A DNA stretch of 64,000 bases. Source: Solea solea. Lineage: Eukaryota > Chordata > Actinopteri > Pleuronectiformes > Soleidae. The notes beneath the pieces were generated by a model. It was not told the DNA's origin. It searched no databases and was given only the letters and a program-made list of their open reading frames with translations. Of the stretch, positions 43,571 through 56,404 are shown in pieces. Where the stretch lies: assembly GCF_958295425.1 (NCBI RefSeq), contig NC_081146.1, forward strand, positions 18,609,458-18,673,457, written 5' to 3'. The translations under genes were made by a program, and so were the position numbers. How positions within the stretch are numbered: position 1 is the stretch's first letter; every line of letters begins with the position of its first letter.

Positions 43571-45206
43571 TGGACCATGTGACATTGCAACTGCACAGGA
43601 AAATGGTGGCAGGCGTTGTTGTAAAGTAATATGAGTAATGATTTGCATTTTAAAGCAGCACTAAGCAGCCTTTGATTTTTATTGTTGCTGATGTTATTAT
43701 TCTGCCTCTCTTTCATCCTTGTGACAGAAATTATGTAATGTGTGTGTGTGTACTTTTTCCTTCCTAAAAACAGTTTCACTATGAGCCCGGACTGAGGGAG
43801 TGTTTGTGTCTATACACTAGCAGTGCCATGGGGGGTGGGGGTGAGAAACATTTATCCCATCAAACTGCGGAATGACCATGTTTTTCAAGGAGTAGAATTC
43901 ACTTCAGAAACTTTTTTTTTTTTTTTTTTTTTTCGCCATCTTGTGTTTTCAGTCATGCTCCAACCTGGTTATTAGCCGTCTCTCTTCGCTAGTGCAATGT
44001 TGCCGTTGCCTCCGTCTGTCACGACATAAAACAAATCACTTCCTGTATGCAGCATGGAAATGTCACAGAGAAATATAGAGCGAGTCGCGTGGAGTTGATG
44101 ATCAGCATTGTGTGAGCTTGTTTGACTTTTTTTTTAAACTCTGCTACATTTGGTCATTTTATATGTTGTAATTCGCGCTCCTCGGTTCCACGTTCATCAC
44201 GACTATATGCTGCAGTCCCCAGCATATGATCAATATCCATGTTGCAGTCAACCTTGCCCTTTGGCCTTTTCCTTCTCCCTCATTACCACCTCTCCTTCAC
44301 CCTCTCACTCTGTTTCTTTGTATATCTCTTTCATTTCCTCTCTCACTCCCCGCTCTCTGGCTAAACTCCTGCTGGATGGATGGTTTGCAGCTAAGCAAGG
44401 TGCAGCAGCTGCTGCCCCAGGAGATCGCTGACCTCGGGTGAATGCTGTGGAAGAGTCAAATTAACGTTTTATTTCATTACTCACGTTGAAACACCAGCAG
44501 CCAGGCAGCAGCAGCAGCAGCAGTTCTCAGTGTCATCCAGAGGGTAAACATTGCTAAACCAGGGGGAAACAACACAAACATCAGAGCATGGGAGGACCAC
44601 ACCAGACATAAAAATAACAGTTATTTCTGTGTCTTTCTTCAAATCTTCTACCGTGTAATGTCATGTAAATAAATGTGACCAGCAGAGAAGAGCAGCACCT
44701 CTGGGCGGTGTGCCTTAAAACGAGAGTAGGGAAAGAGAGTCGTCCTCTGTTGCTGTGCAGTCTTTCCTCTGCCTCGGCTTTCATCGCCGCGGCTCGGATG
44801 ATTTCATATCTTATATAAGGACAGATTAAGAATAGATAGATAAGGAAAAGACAAAATGGCTTCACACTGCTGTCAGTCAGGAGTCAGATTTGCAGTGTGT
44901 AGGCGACTGTCCCCCTCTGCCATTGCATCGGCACCATTTTGCTGACCGCCGTGACATTTTTTGTGATCATGGAAAAGTGCAGTGGCTGAATTTATTGTTG
45001 CGGTGCCTCTGCTTTTTTTTTTGATTAATGCGCTCTGAGCTCATCCTTATCTGGCAGGAAGCATTAAAATGTGAATCATACCTCTTTATTTTCCTTACTT
45101 TACTGAGACCGGCGGTGTAATGTAAGGACATCGGTGTGGGCCGAGGTAACAGAGTGAGATCGTATTAATGCAATCTTCCAACATTATCATTCATTACAAC
45201 ATTTGC

Positions 45207-45237
<31 letters not shown>

Positions 45238-46559
45238 TATATTACATTTTCATATATTTTTAATATACTATGACATTCATATATACAGTACATTAGATGT
45301 GTTCATAATATCATCATCGATTAAAACAAAGGCCCATTAATATTACATGCTTATATTTGACATGTAAGGTGCACCACATGTCTGTGTAAGACTTAAACTG
45401 TAATAAGTAAATGGGTTTCATTGTCTCATAAAAAAGCTGTTATTGATCACCTCATCAGACATTTGGTGTGTAAGTTGTGATTGGATGTGCAGCCTGTCAT
45501 TGTTGTGGGCAAACCTTCTCAAGGGCTTGACTTTAAAGGTCTGTTTAATGTATGAGGGGGGGGGATATAGTGGTCTCAGAGTGCTATTAAAACCTAAAAG
45601 CCTCCAGCTTTTGTTCATTGAAATATAACCTAGACTGTCACGCAACCTGATTTATGGCTTTTTCAGAGATGGCAAAGAAATGTCCAACGCCATAACGAGT
45701 TTATCTCTTAAAATGGTAAAATACTGGGAAAATCAGCGTTGGAAACATGGCCTTCTACAAAAACTAAAGTAGGTTGTTTCAAGTGGACATGTTCCAGTCA
45801 TGACGGCTCTTATTGGCTCTTAGGCTGATTGCATTTGTCAGAGAATACAACCTAAAACAAAAACCACAAGGGTGCTGTGAATATGGAAAAGAGCTGCACA
45901 GGGACACAACACTCCGGTTACACGGCCCTTCAGCTTCCAACCACTACAATCCTCTCAACCAACAGTAGTGTGATAAGTATAGTTTGAGAGGCAGTTGAAG
46001 AGTTGTAGAGAAATGGGAGCATCGACACGGTGTATGAGGGTGTCAGGACGGAGGGAACAAGGTGCCACATCGACTAATTCTGCACATAGTTCTGAGGAAA
46101 GTTAAGGTAGCGGTGACAAGGACACACCAGTGCTCATCAGCCTCCTACACAGAGCTGGCTGCTAGCACTTACTTTTTCTTTTCCTCCTTCAGTCCTTAAG
46201 TAGTGAAGCTCAATTGGCCCGGACAGCCTCGGAGAATGGCAGTGGGCTCCAGTCCTGTGGTTAAATTTGTTCCCGTTATGCAGAGAGCAGACATTAGTGA
46301 AGAGATTATGGTTTGAACCTGCAGGAGGTGGACAGGTTGAGGAAAATAGCCTGACCATGCGTTTGTGTGAGGTTCAAACATTTTACCAAGGTGTTGTAGG
46401 ATCTTAAAGTCAAATCAGTCCTGAATCATTCAAGCTTCCTCTTGCATTACAGGTTTGTGTTGCTTTAGTCGGACGACTGATGCAGTCTGCCAACATGCGG
46501 AGCAAACTAATAAAAAAAGTCATTTATCCCTGCTGCCAATGGCCTTTTACATGACGCGC

Positions 46560-46652
46560 TATGATTGATTGATCAATTGATTTGACTGTATGTAGTTACT
46601 GCTGGCTGCACAACAAATTGCCCCTCAGGGATAATAAAGATACCTTAAACCA
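46560..46652 (+). repeat. dispersed retroposon tail
   Basis: The segment GCTGCACAACAAATTGCCCC followed by TCAGGGATAATAAAGATACC resembles the common fish tail in which a CCCTCGGGATAATAAAG-type end follows a short GC-rich body. Confidence 0.45.
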
Positions 46653-49600
46653 AGATCAGAAAAAATATGCCTATTTCCTTAAAAGTACAATCTTTGGTGG
46701 ATTAAACTCGATAGAACTTGTTAGTTAAGCCAAATTGGACAGAGAAGTTCAGCTTGCCACCACAGTGCACTTTGGAACAATACACCCTGATCTGACTTGT
46801 GTTGCACCTCGGGGTGTGTGGGGCAGCATACATGTGTAATACCTATGCATTTTGGTGCCCTAGGTGAGATTGGGTGCCACCGCAGTTGTTTCTAGAAACA
46901 CAGTAAAAGCTTTTTCCCGTGAAAAACTGAAATATATACATGAATGTCAGACCGTCCTGCTGACGACAATGACTCTCTCTGTTGACAAATCAAGGGACTG
47001 CAGTGTGTCTGTAGCTGGGAGGCTACGGATGGTTATTTTGTTATCCTTCTCACTGTTTGACACTGGAAATGCATATAATTAACCCTTTGGGAGATACTGA
47101 ACTGTAGCGCTTGGAGGAGAATGGGCTTTAGGGAGAGCTTTAGAGGTCAAAGTGGGAAGGTCAGTCAGACTAGCATGTAGTTTTTTGTCCCAATTAGCTT
47201 ATGCTAAGACTAGCTAGCACTGGGTAGCTCAGCTTAGTGTTTACTCTAGTTTACTACAGGTATGAGAGGGGTATCAATCAAGTGTCATCTTTTAAATGTG
47301 TTGGAGTATCAGTGATAGTAATCTTTAGTATTATCATATAATGACTTCTACAATAACATCATGTTGTATGTAACTATAGGGCATGTGTCTAGATTTTTTA
47401 TTTTTTATTTTTTTGTCTTGCACACACACGCACACTATATATATTCATAAAGTCCAGGTATCTCTTGTTTTAAAGTTCCATTGGAGCATCTCTGAATGGT
47501 TTCTGACAAATCTACCCACTGGTACATGCAATCTTAAAATAAACTGCCCTTTTCCCTCCATCTCCTCCTGACTGCTGCTGTATTCAAATCACATCTCTCC
47601 ATTTATGTTTTTCCTGGGCTCTGTTGCCTAAGGTTGACCCGTGAGTCATCAAAAAAGGAGAGATAGATTATGCAGCGGTGCCTGGAACACTTTGCACTTG
47701 AAATACATGGAAAGAAATGCAATATTCAACTAAAGAAATAGGAGAATTGGACCAATCGAGTGTTCTGTGAATGCACCATGTGAACCCTTTAGTCCTCTCA
47801 TAATAGATTATGAGAAGGATGGTACAGAATACATATAAGGCTAAAACACTTGCAAGACTTGATATAGGTTCAATATTATTTTTAAAAGATGACATGCAAA
47901 AGTATCTATATGTATATATCTTTACATGTTCAGATGACGTGCTACTTATAATATATTCACCATGTTATACTTTCTAAATGTACTGATTTATACTACTCAA
48001 CATGTCGAGCAACATAAATGACACCTGAGAGAATTTGACCGTAGCCGATTATTTCTGTTGTGACAATTCAAGTGTATAAAAATGCAAGTGCAGCAAAGTC
48101 AAACAATATCGTGGTATAAAATATGTTTAAAGTTATTTACATCCTCCCGCATATTACATCATGACTGAATCCATCTGCATTCATCAACTCTCCATGAAGG
48201 AATTATTACTCCGTCATCAGCATCCGCAGTGATAAATGAAAAGATAAATAACCTCTTGTGTCTTTAACGTCAGTGATGTTGCCCTGTCTCACTTGTAACC
48301 CCTCAAAATGCACCGTTAATGGGATTGATTTTAAAATGGGTAATTTACTGCAATCAAGATTTAATATGTGCTCCTATAGATATACACAGTTCATTATTAT
48401 TATTAAGCATGAAATACCTTTTTAATAAATCACATTAAAGCAGAGTGGCCTCTGCAGGTCCCGGTGAGCTGTGTTGCAGTAAATCTGTGCTCTGTGTCTG
48501 AACGAAGAGTATTAGAATGGAAGAGCATGTTTTAAATACATTCCCAGTTCTATGTGTATTTTTTTTTGTTGTTGTGCATTCTCCTCAAGACTGTACAATA
48601 ACTCTGCTCCACAGTTTTTTTTTTTTTGTTCTTCAATTCCACAAATCCCGGCACCATCTTGACCTCACACTGCCACTCGGTCTATTCTCACTTTCCTGGT
48701 GTTTGTGCATGCGTATGTGTGATCCACATCCAAACAACTGCTAACTTGTGAATCTAAGTCTAATCAAATTCAATTGACTCTCCTGAGCTGTTGGCTGTCG
48801 GAGCGCTTGTGCTGTTTGATTGCGGCGTCGTATGATGTGTTTACAGCCTTGTGGTGCTGATTAAGCACTAGGAAGGTTGTTCTCCACCATCCTCAGCTAA
48901 ATTAACACGGGAAGGTGAGATGGGTCCTGTTATCGCTGGTGTTAACACTTGAGGAGGTGTCGCAAAGTCAACACCAACCCCATCATCGCCTCTCAGGTTT
49001 GTGGTAAATTAGCGCTGCACCAGAGAAATCACAGGATTCCCCCCCTTTTATCATGGAATTTCTCAATAGTTACCTCACAGTTTAATCTTTTATATGCAGT
49101 AATACAGACAAGTGTGTGATCGCTTCATCTTAATTCGAACAAGTGGCTGCAGTAAGAGAGATACTAATATAGACTTTCTATATTTATAAATGGAAAAAGG
49201 TGTAAGTAACTGACTTTACAAGTGTTTCTATGCTCTAATATCTGTGTGCTATTTTAGTGATATCTGCAGCATTTCGTATCCAAACAACGTCAAAGTTGGC
49301 ACTGCACACACTAGTGCCAAGTTTAAAGCCTGTCAAGCCTCCAGTCATTTATGCAAATAACAGACAGATGTTCCTTGCATTTATAGATCCATTACTGGTT
49401 CAACTTGAGCAATACACAAGCAGTTAAATAGGTTTTCATTAGGTTTTCTGATTGAGGTGGTTATCAATGAGACGTGACCATACTAGTATCTCATTTAATT
49501 TGATTCAATTTATCTTGTGAAATTGAGACATCCATATTCGATACCATCTTCCATGGTTTGTAAATGAGCCTTCGCAGCTGTTCTCCGAGGATGTGACAGT

Positions 49601-49949
49601 GAGATTCTGAGAAATGCACAAATCCCATTTAAAGTGCATGCAAAGCATCAAAGGAGTGGTGGCAGCAGTTAAGGTCTGAATTAAACTGTCTAGGTAACAG
49701 TTTTACAAATCGCGCTTCATGGTCCCTGAGAGGCACATGAAGCCGGGTGTCTGCATAAGTGGAGTTTAACTTGCCAGTGTAGACATGTGACATGTTAACA
49801 GTAAGTGAGATTCAGTGTTGTTTGGACATGAATGTACAATTATAATGACCGCGATACTTCTTCCTCTTCACTGAAATCATAACAGATTTCCTGACTTTGT
49901 TCTTCTCTGGGAAAGCTTTGATATACTCAACAGATTGTTTCTAAGCAGA

Positions 49950-50084
49950 GAAGAATGGTGGCCTCGGGGGGCCCCTGTCCTGCATGTTTTGGATATTTCA
50001 GGTGTGTTGGAGGAGCAGCGAAACATCTAAAACATGCAGGACGGAGGTCCCTGAGGACCACGATTGGGAAATACTGCAAATTAT
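49950..50084. repeat. short dispersed repeat with 23-nt hairpin arms
   Basis: GTCCTGCATGTTTTGGATAT (arm from 49977) pairs with the arm 50020-50042 containing ATCTAAAACATGCAGGAC. The outer text (GGCCCCTG on the left, GGTCCCTGAGGACCACGATT on the right) is familiar from many teleost genomes. It is probably a small non-autonomous DNA element. Confidence 0.55.
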
Positions 50085-53000
50085 GCTGGTAAAATTGTGA
50101 GGTCCAACCCAGAGAGCGTGATGATCTTACTAATCGGTTGCCCAAAAAACAGACTAGTCTCCAGGTAGAGAAAATGATTTGTTCTACTTGTGTCCTTTAA
50201 TCGTTTGTCACTATATTCTCTTCTGCCCCTGTTGCCATCATAAAATCATGTAATGAGTCAAAATTTAACAACTTCTGTTATGTAAAACATCAACTGTAAT
50301 TGGTAAAAGCAACAAAATTACAGATCTCTTCATGCACAACATATTTGCAGTACATTCGGACTGGACATCTTCACCAAAAAAAATGCTGGTTTAGAGTTTC
50401 CTGTAGTGTTGTAGTTTCCTAAAGTTTGTATAATATTCACTGGCAGTAAATGCTGCTACACCAGCTCCAGCATTTAAATATTGCCCAGTCATCCTGGTCT
50501 ACTGCAGCAACTTCCCATGTTCTCAGCCCGGTGTTGCCTGGACAGTCCGTGGGTGTTGCAAAATCCTGTGACAGCAACACCTAAACGTACGACAAGAAGC
50601 TCAGCTGAATAGTTAGAGTCACAAAGAAAAAAAGAAATGTGAAACTGGCCTGTTTCACAGGTTGGAAATCCTGACTCCTATGTTGGAGGTTAAGGTCACT
50701 TTTACCTTACCATATCCACCTAGTTAGTTAGGATGTGTGATTTGGACTGGACCGAACAGGATTTGGGGTTTAGATAATAGTGTGTCTGTGACAAATCTAA
50801 CATATCAACCTCAGGATTTTGAAAATGGGACTTTATTTATAGGGAAACACTGGAAGATTGTTTGAAATCGAACACTGCAGTAGCATCTTGTTTGTTTGTT
50901 TTTTAAATGTGAGGAGAGCTAAGGATTTCACGGAAAGCTTCTTGCATACACTTTCATACACAGTGCACACCCACGTGCACTAATGATGTGTCTGGACCAG
51001 ATACCAAACAAATAACAAGAGGAGAAGCTTGGTTCACAACACAGAAAGACGGAGCGTGACTTCATTCTTAGCTGATGATTTCCCAAGAATATATTTTCAT
51101 AGAAAAGTTGTTTCTAGCTTCCATTTTAACATTTGATATCTCGTATATAATCTTTAACTGGTGCAAAGGGATGTAGCTCAGATAATGAAAGAGGCCCGAG
51201 AGTAATCGTGGGGACTGTGTTTAATGTATATTGATATAATAAATGTATAATTGAGATTTGTACAATAATTATGGTAGTAACTGAGAATGTCAACAGTGTC
51301 ACAGTATTAAACAAACACACGCGCACACACACACAGTCGGCATGTCATGAACAGTTGCTCTAATTAGGCCTGATAAATGATGTGTTCTCTGACCCCAGAG
51401 TCAGGAGCAGGAAGCAGACGCTAAAGGCAGTGCAGTGAAACCAACAAGGCTTTTATGGCTGCTGCTGTTAAAGGAGCACTTAAAGCACCTTAAAGTAATG
51501 TTGATGTATTTATATAACAGTCAACGCATGACCATGACAAACATCCTCAGAAGAATACCAGCGGGAGAACAAATGACCCCCCCGGATTGTGCCTAATAAT
51601 CCTAGTGTGGCATAATAGAAAGTCAAAACTGTGCAAGTCAGAACATTTAATTTTTCATTTATTTGACCTTTTAAATAACCAGGATATCTACTGAAATGAC
51701 TCTTAGAACACAAAAATGACAGCTAAACACTAAAGGAGAGAGACCAAAGTCATTTCAGTTAAAATAGTTGTGATTTTCTATCACAGTGCCTTTTTAGCTG
51801 AGATCAAAAATTCCCCATGGGGCCGATTACTGTAAATGTTCAAGCTTTGATGTGCTTTACACATTTTTGCACATTAAACTCTTACATACAGTATATTCTC
51901 CCAGCATGAAAGCAGACTGTGGATGCAGCTGCAGTCAGCTTGTTCCAGAGGTCGCCTTGTGTTGCCATCTGGCCGTGTGGACTGTGACATGTGACAACTG
52001 TCGCCACAGCTTGCCGTGTCGTAAGTGACGGGCAGAAATAATTAGGTCTAGGAAGCCCAGTTGCGAGTCGGAGCACCTCTTTTTAGCCAATACACTCTAT
52101 TCTTACGTGTCGTCCAGGTTGCAGTACATCTTGAGGTCTCACAACGGGAGTCTGTTTTGCAATTGGAAAACCACTCTCACCTTTTTTACATAGTCAGTGA
52201 GTTTTAACAAGTAGAGATAATCAAGCATCTGATGATGATCCATTAGATCAGCTGTGTCTGCTGCCTCCCTCGATGGATAGCACTGCCGTCCTTGGTGACG
52301 GCGTGTGACTGTAGATCCTGGTGTCACTGCACGATAACGGTGTGCTCCTCGCCATCCACCTGAGGGTTACTACGAGCTCAGCCATGACCCCACACCTGTC
52401 ACCCTGTCAAGAGGAGATGCTATCAAAATGAATACTCTGTGGCATTAGGTTTGCGTCAGTTCTTGATCAGAGGAACGTGATAACATGACATGATTGGCTG
52501 AGGGGAAATTGAAATGCTTTACGCCTGTGTTTGTTCAAGTGATGTTTTATGATTATAAATGTAGAAATAGATTTATACTGGATCCGTGTTGTGAATGGCG
52601 TAAGTTGCTGCTGAAACCTTTTCCTTCAGGTACAGTAGGTGTCATGGGTTTGTAGTTGATCGCTAGCATAGGTTTTTTTATTAACGGTTGGAGAGTATCT
52701 GTGGTAAATGGGTGTCTTGGCTCTAAAGATTGGTATCACAAGATAAAGGAATTGATATGCAGGTGAAGCATAATCAGAAAGCACTTTATTTGGTGTATTT
52801 GTATTGCATGCACATACTGTAGTGACACTGAATAATGTATAACCTTTAAGACCTTCTGGAATAGCGTACAATGACATATCCTGTTGACACTGGTCTCATC
52901 ATGTAAAGACATACATATGTTTTAGGTTCAGAGTCTTTATTTCTCTCTCTTTATCTTTCTGTCTTATTTCTGGAGGATCGTCCACATTCATACTCCCAGC

Positions 53001-53350
53001 TACAAGACTCTTATTTCTCTGTATAACTAACCTTTGCTGGACATGCTGGTGCTGTAGCAAATACACCACAATGAAATCAGATATTTTTAACTGACACAGG
53101 CTCAGGCACCCTGGATGCTTGAAGACATCTGAATTTCTGCTGAGGCTGCTGTGCTGATGATATGCTCGAAAATTTGGAGTCAACAACGTGAACTTATGAA
53201 CCCAAACTGCCTTAGGTGAGCAATCTAGGCTGCTGCTGCTGATGTTATGCTCCTGTTAATACCAATTTATCATCATATGAACACCATAGCTTGGGGGTTG
53301 TTACTCACCATGTTCATCCCTACATGGCCCCAAGGTTTCTATCGCCTAAA

Positions 53351-53673
53351 GCCATGTTTCCATCATGGTACAGGTCTGTTTGGAACGGTAGAGCTTGTGT
53401 CAGGCTTGTGTTTCCACTGAGAATGGTACCCTTTTTAATTGGTAGGTGAGTTGTGTGTCCGATGTTGTACCAGTACACCAACAACGAAGAAGCAGCTCGT
53501 TTTTTCTGCTTGGTTTGTGGCTGTTTGTCTCAGCAAGACGTCAAGCTTTGTATGAGAATAGACTGTGAGGGTCGCAAGGGAGTGACGCGAGTGACCGTAC
53601 CATTACTCTGGTACCTCAAGGCAAAATAGGTACTGTACCAAACCAAACCGCTCCACGGGGTGGAAACATGCCA
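53351..53673. mobile_element. non-autonomous DNA transposon with GCCATGTTTCCA inverted ends
   Basis: The left end is GCCATGTTTCCATCATGGTA, and the right end on the minus strand is GGCATGTTTCCACCCCGTGG. The sub-terminal regions also mirror each other (CGGTTTGG and GGTACAG motifs). The 323-bp interior has no ORF of note. It matches in type a repeat widespread in teleosts. Confidence 0.65.
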
Positions 53674-54638
53674 TAATGGCTACTTCCAGCAGGATAATCC
53701 TGTTAAACTGGATTAAAGAACTGATCCAAAGAGAAGAGTTGGCATTTCTGACATCTGTATCTCGATGCTTTATATAGCTTTGAGGTTGTTTTGAGAACAA
53801 AATGGTGTTAGGGGGGTGTTCCTGACAGGGTTGCCGGTGAGTGTGTATCGGTAGATTGGTGTGAACAGTCTTGTGCATGGTAGCCATCAACAACTTTTTA
53901 TTAGAAGGCGGCAGAATCCCAGGCTGCTTCGCTGGGGATTAAGTTATGTTGGAAATTTCAAATATATTTCAGCACACCATGCCTGCTTCCATAAAACCTG
54001 CAACAAAAGGGACACTCTTCATGAAGCCCTCTTACCCTTGACATGTTTGACATTCGAAACTAACGCATAGTCCAGTAAAGTCATCCCAGTAGCATCAGTT
54101 CCCCTCCCAGGCTAAAAGCCCAAGGACACTGAGCCACAGTTATCATGAAAGGTCATTTGCAGAATATGTTGCCTCCATGCGGTCGCATATATAATTCAAC
54201 AGAACAAGCTCTGGGATAGAATATATTTTCTCTTAGAACATGTTACCAGCCAAATGTTGTGCAACTCATTGCGGCCTGTTGTGATATTTTATTGAAATTA
54301 ATTAAATTAGTTTCTAGCAATGTGCCACGGGAGAGATCCCCTGCTGAGTTAATGTCAGACTCTTCAGAATCAAATGGGTTAATGACGCAATTATATGTGT
54401 ACTATAGCGAAGTCCCTCACCTGCCGTAAGAACACCTACGTTTCAATGAAAAATAATGTGTCGTAAGTTAGAAACAGCAGTCTCAGCCTTTTGAAGATGT
54501 ATATCCTAAGAAGCTCATCAATTAAAATAATCCCTCAAGGAAATGGGAGCAATGTGAGCACTCACTCTTTAAGATCAATAGAGTGGTGAAATTGTATCGT
54601 CTCTGAAACTCGGCAAGAAACACTGCAGATGCTAATTG

Positions 54639-54659
54639 TGTGTGTGTGTGTGTGTGTGT
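54639..54659 (+). repeat. (TG)n microsatellite
   Basis: Short uninterrupted TG block, first of three within 260 bp. Confidence 0.9.
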
Positions 54660-54747
54660 TTCAAATTGATTAGCTATAAATTATTCATCGACTTCTCCTG
54701 ATCGTGAGGAGTCATCTCTTGGTGTACCTTTGAGAAGTCCCCTGCAG

Positions 54748-54750
<3 letters not shown>

Positions 54751-54781
<31 letters not shown>
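54751..54781 (+). repeat. (TG)n microsatellite
   Basis: Second TG block. Between it and the third block lies the inverted pair TCACACCT (54796-54803) and AGGTGTGA (54824-54831). Confidence 0.9.
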
Positions 54782-54783
<2 letters not shown>

Positions 54784-54844
54784 ATGGTGAAATCACACCT
54801 AGGGTTCCTCGCAACTCTTCTCGAGGTGTGACAGGGAATCCAGA

Positions 54845-54846
<2 letters not shown>

Positions 54847-54891
<45 letters not shown>
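54847..54891 (+). repeat. (GT)n microsatellite
   Basis: Third and longest TG/GT block of the cluster. His-Thr repeat ORFs across it are artefacts. Confidence 0.9.
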
Positions 54892-54893
<2 letters not shown>

Positions 54894-55332
54894 GAGGAAA
54901 TGAGCATAAACGTGCACATACACAGACTTCACTCTCCAGATCTGATAAACAAGCTCTAGAAAATACTGTATGCTGCTGACATCTACCTAATTAGTGTCAA
55001 AATAAGAATCTTCTTCTCTTATCCCAGAGACATATGTTGTCAAGTCTCTTCTACGTTCACTCTATATGATGAACTGATGCCACTTAACACCTCTACACTT
55101 TTTCACACCACATTAACAAAGTATGTTCATCTGGAAAAGTGATAGAAGAGTTTTAAAGACGCAGATCTCAATACCAGCCATTTCCTGGAAAAGAAAGAAA
55201 TCTATCTTTATTTTTGGCTTCTGTAAAGCTGTCCCTATCTTGGAAGTTTGGTTATAAGCTGTGGCACACACACACCTGTGAACTTGCGCTCCCTATGGTC
55301 GCCAATAGATGTCCTCAAATGGCGCATACAAA

Positions 55333-55630
55333 GTTCCAGCACGACTCGGCACAGTTTTTTTTTTTTGCTTTTGCGTTAGGGAGAGTACCTCGTACCTGGT
55401 GTTTTTTTTTTAGTACTTACTCTGGTTCCAAGCGAGCAGAGTCAGGAAGTGCAGGAAGTACTGAACTAATCTTTTTAAATAAGTGAGTCTAATGATTCAA
55501 TACACCGAAAACAACTGCTTTACAAGTCACTAGTCACAAGTACATAGAGTCATACAGCCGTGCTGTGATGACTCCGCCCACATGGAGGAGGAACTATAGT
55601 AATGGAAAGTTGCTGTGCCGTGCCGTAAAG
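55333..55630. mobile_element. non-autonomous DNA transposon with CGGCACAG-type ends
   Basis: The left part holds GCACGACTCGGCACAG and GGTTCCAAGCGAGCAGAGTC. The right part holds GTGATGACTCCGCCCACATG, a TAATGGAAAGTTGCTG stretch and a terminal GTGCCGTGCCG, which inversely matches the left CGGCAC motif. The whole follows a fish repeat family that I know by sight. There is no ORF of note. Confidence 0.6.
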
Positions 55631-55667
55631 TTTAGCCATTCACTCATTCACACATTTTTTTATTATT

Positions 55668-56075
55668 TCATTTAACCTTTATTTACCCTGGTAAATTCCA
55701 CTGAGATCAAGGATCTCCTTTGCAAGGGAGACCTGGCTAAGATAGCAGCAGTGAAAGCCAGAGCACACATACTGTAAGTTTATACGAGTTTGCTCAAAAA
55801 AAATTGATTTTGAAGTTGAAGACTGTAAAATTATCCGATGCCAGAGGCATGAACGCTTTCTTTCTCGGATCACTTTGAACTTTAGGAACAACAAACGCAT
55901 TCTTACAGGGCATCTACTTTTTCTGTTGCACATCGCTCCCGTTCACATGTTGCCAGACCAAGTTGGGGTCAAGTGTTTTGCTCAGGGTCACATTGGCGTG
56001 TAAATGGAGCAGGGAATTCAACCCGCAGCCTTCCAGTTAGAAGACGACTACTGGGACACAGCCGCCCACGAGAAG
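55668..56075. repeat. dispersed repeat, CTTTATTTACCCTGG-type
   Basis: CCTTTATTTACCCTGGTAAA, then CACTGAGATCAAGGATCTCC, CAAGGGAGACCTGGCTAAGA, and further on AAGTGTTTTGCTCAGGGTCA, GGGAATTCAACCCGCAGCCT and CACAGCCGCCCACGAG follow the order of an abundant teleost interspersed repeat. The class is uncertain. It begins only about 40 bp after the preceding transposon copy. Confidence 0.6.
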
Positions 56076-56373
56076 AGGATAAATATAGCATGTATCTACA
56101 TATCTGCACTTTCAGGCTTTTACATGTACTGTTGTTTTTATACTTGTGTGCTGCGAGGGATTAACCTTGTTTCCTGTCATGATGTGTAAGCCCTTTTCTA
56201 AATATAAGTCTGACAAGATGAATTCCTGCTCTGATAATGAATTTCTGAGCAGCATAAAACTATTTATGTAATGCTGCTCCCCTCCACTCGCTCTCCTCCT
56301 CCTCTCCAGGCCTTGGCCTTTCTGATTTAAAACCCATTTTCCACTTCTCCCCTTTGTCAATATATCACAGAGA

Positions 56374-56404
56374 GTGTGTGTGTGAGAGAGAGAGAGAGAG
56401 GGAG
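56374..56404 (+). repeat. TG then GA short tandem repeat
   Basis: GTGTGTGTG passes directly into GAGAGAGAGAGAGAG. Confidence 0.85.

Larger units (their letters stand above)
43571..53350 (+). other. intronic or intergenic sequence, no genes seen
   Basis: Contains poly-T (43911-43933), a CAG run (44508-44522), an AT tract (45208-45241) and two dispersed repeat pieces listed separately. No convincing coding exon was found. A possible 47-bp micro-exon is noted at 44391-44437 under findings. Confidence 0.4.

Noticed and set aside
54674..54959. His-Thr-rich ORFs
   Set aside because: Microsatellite artefacts over the TG/GT blocks.
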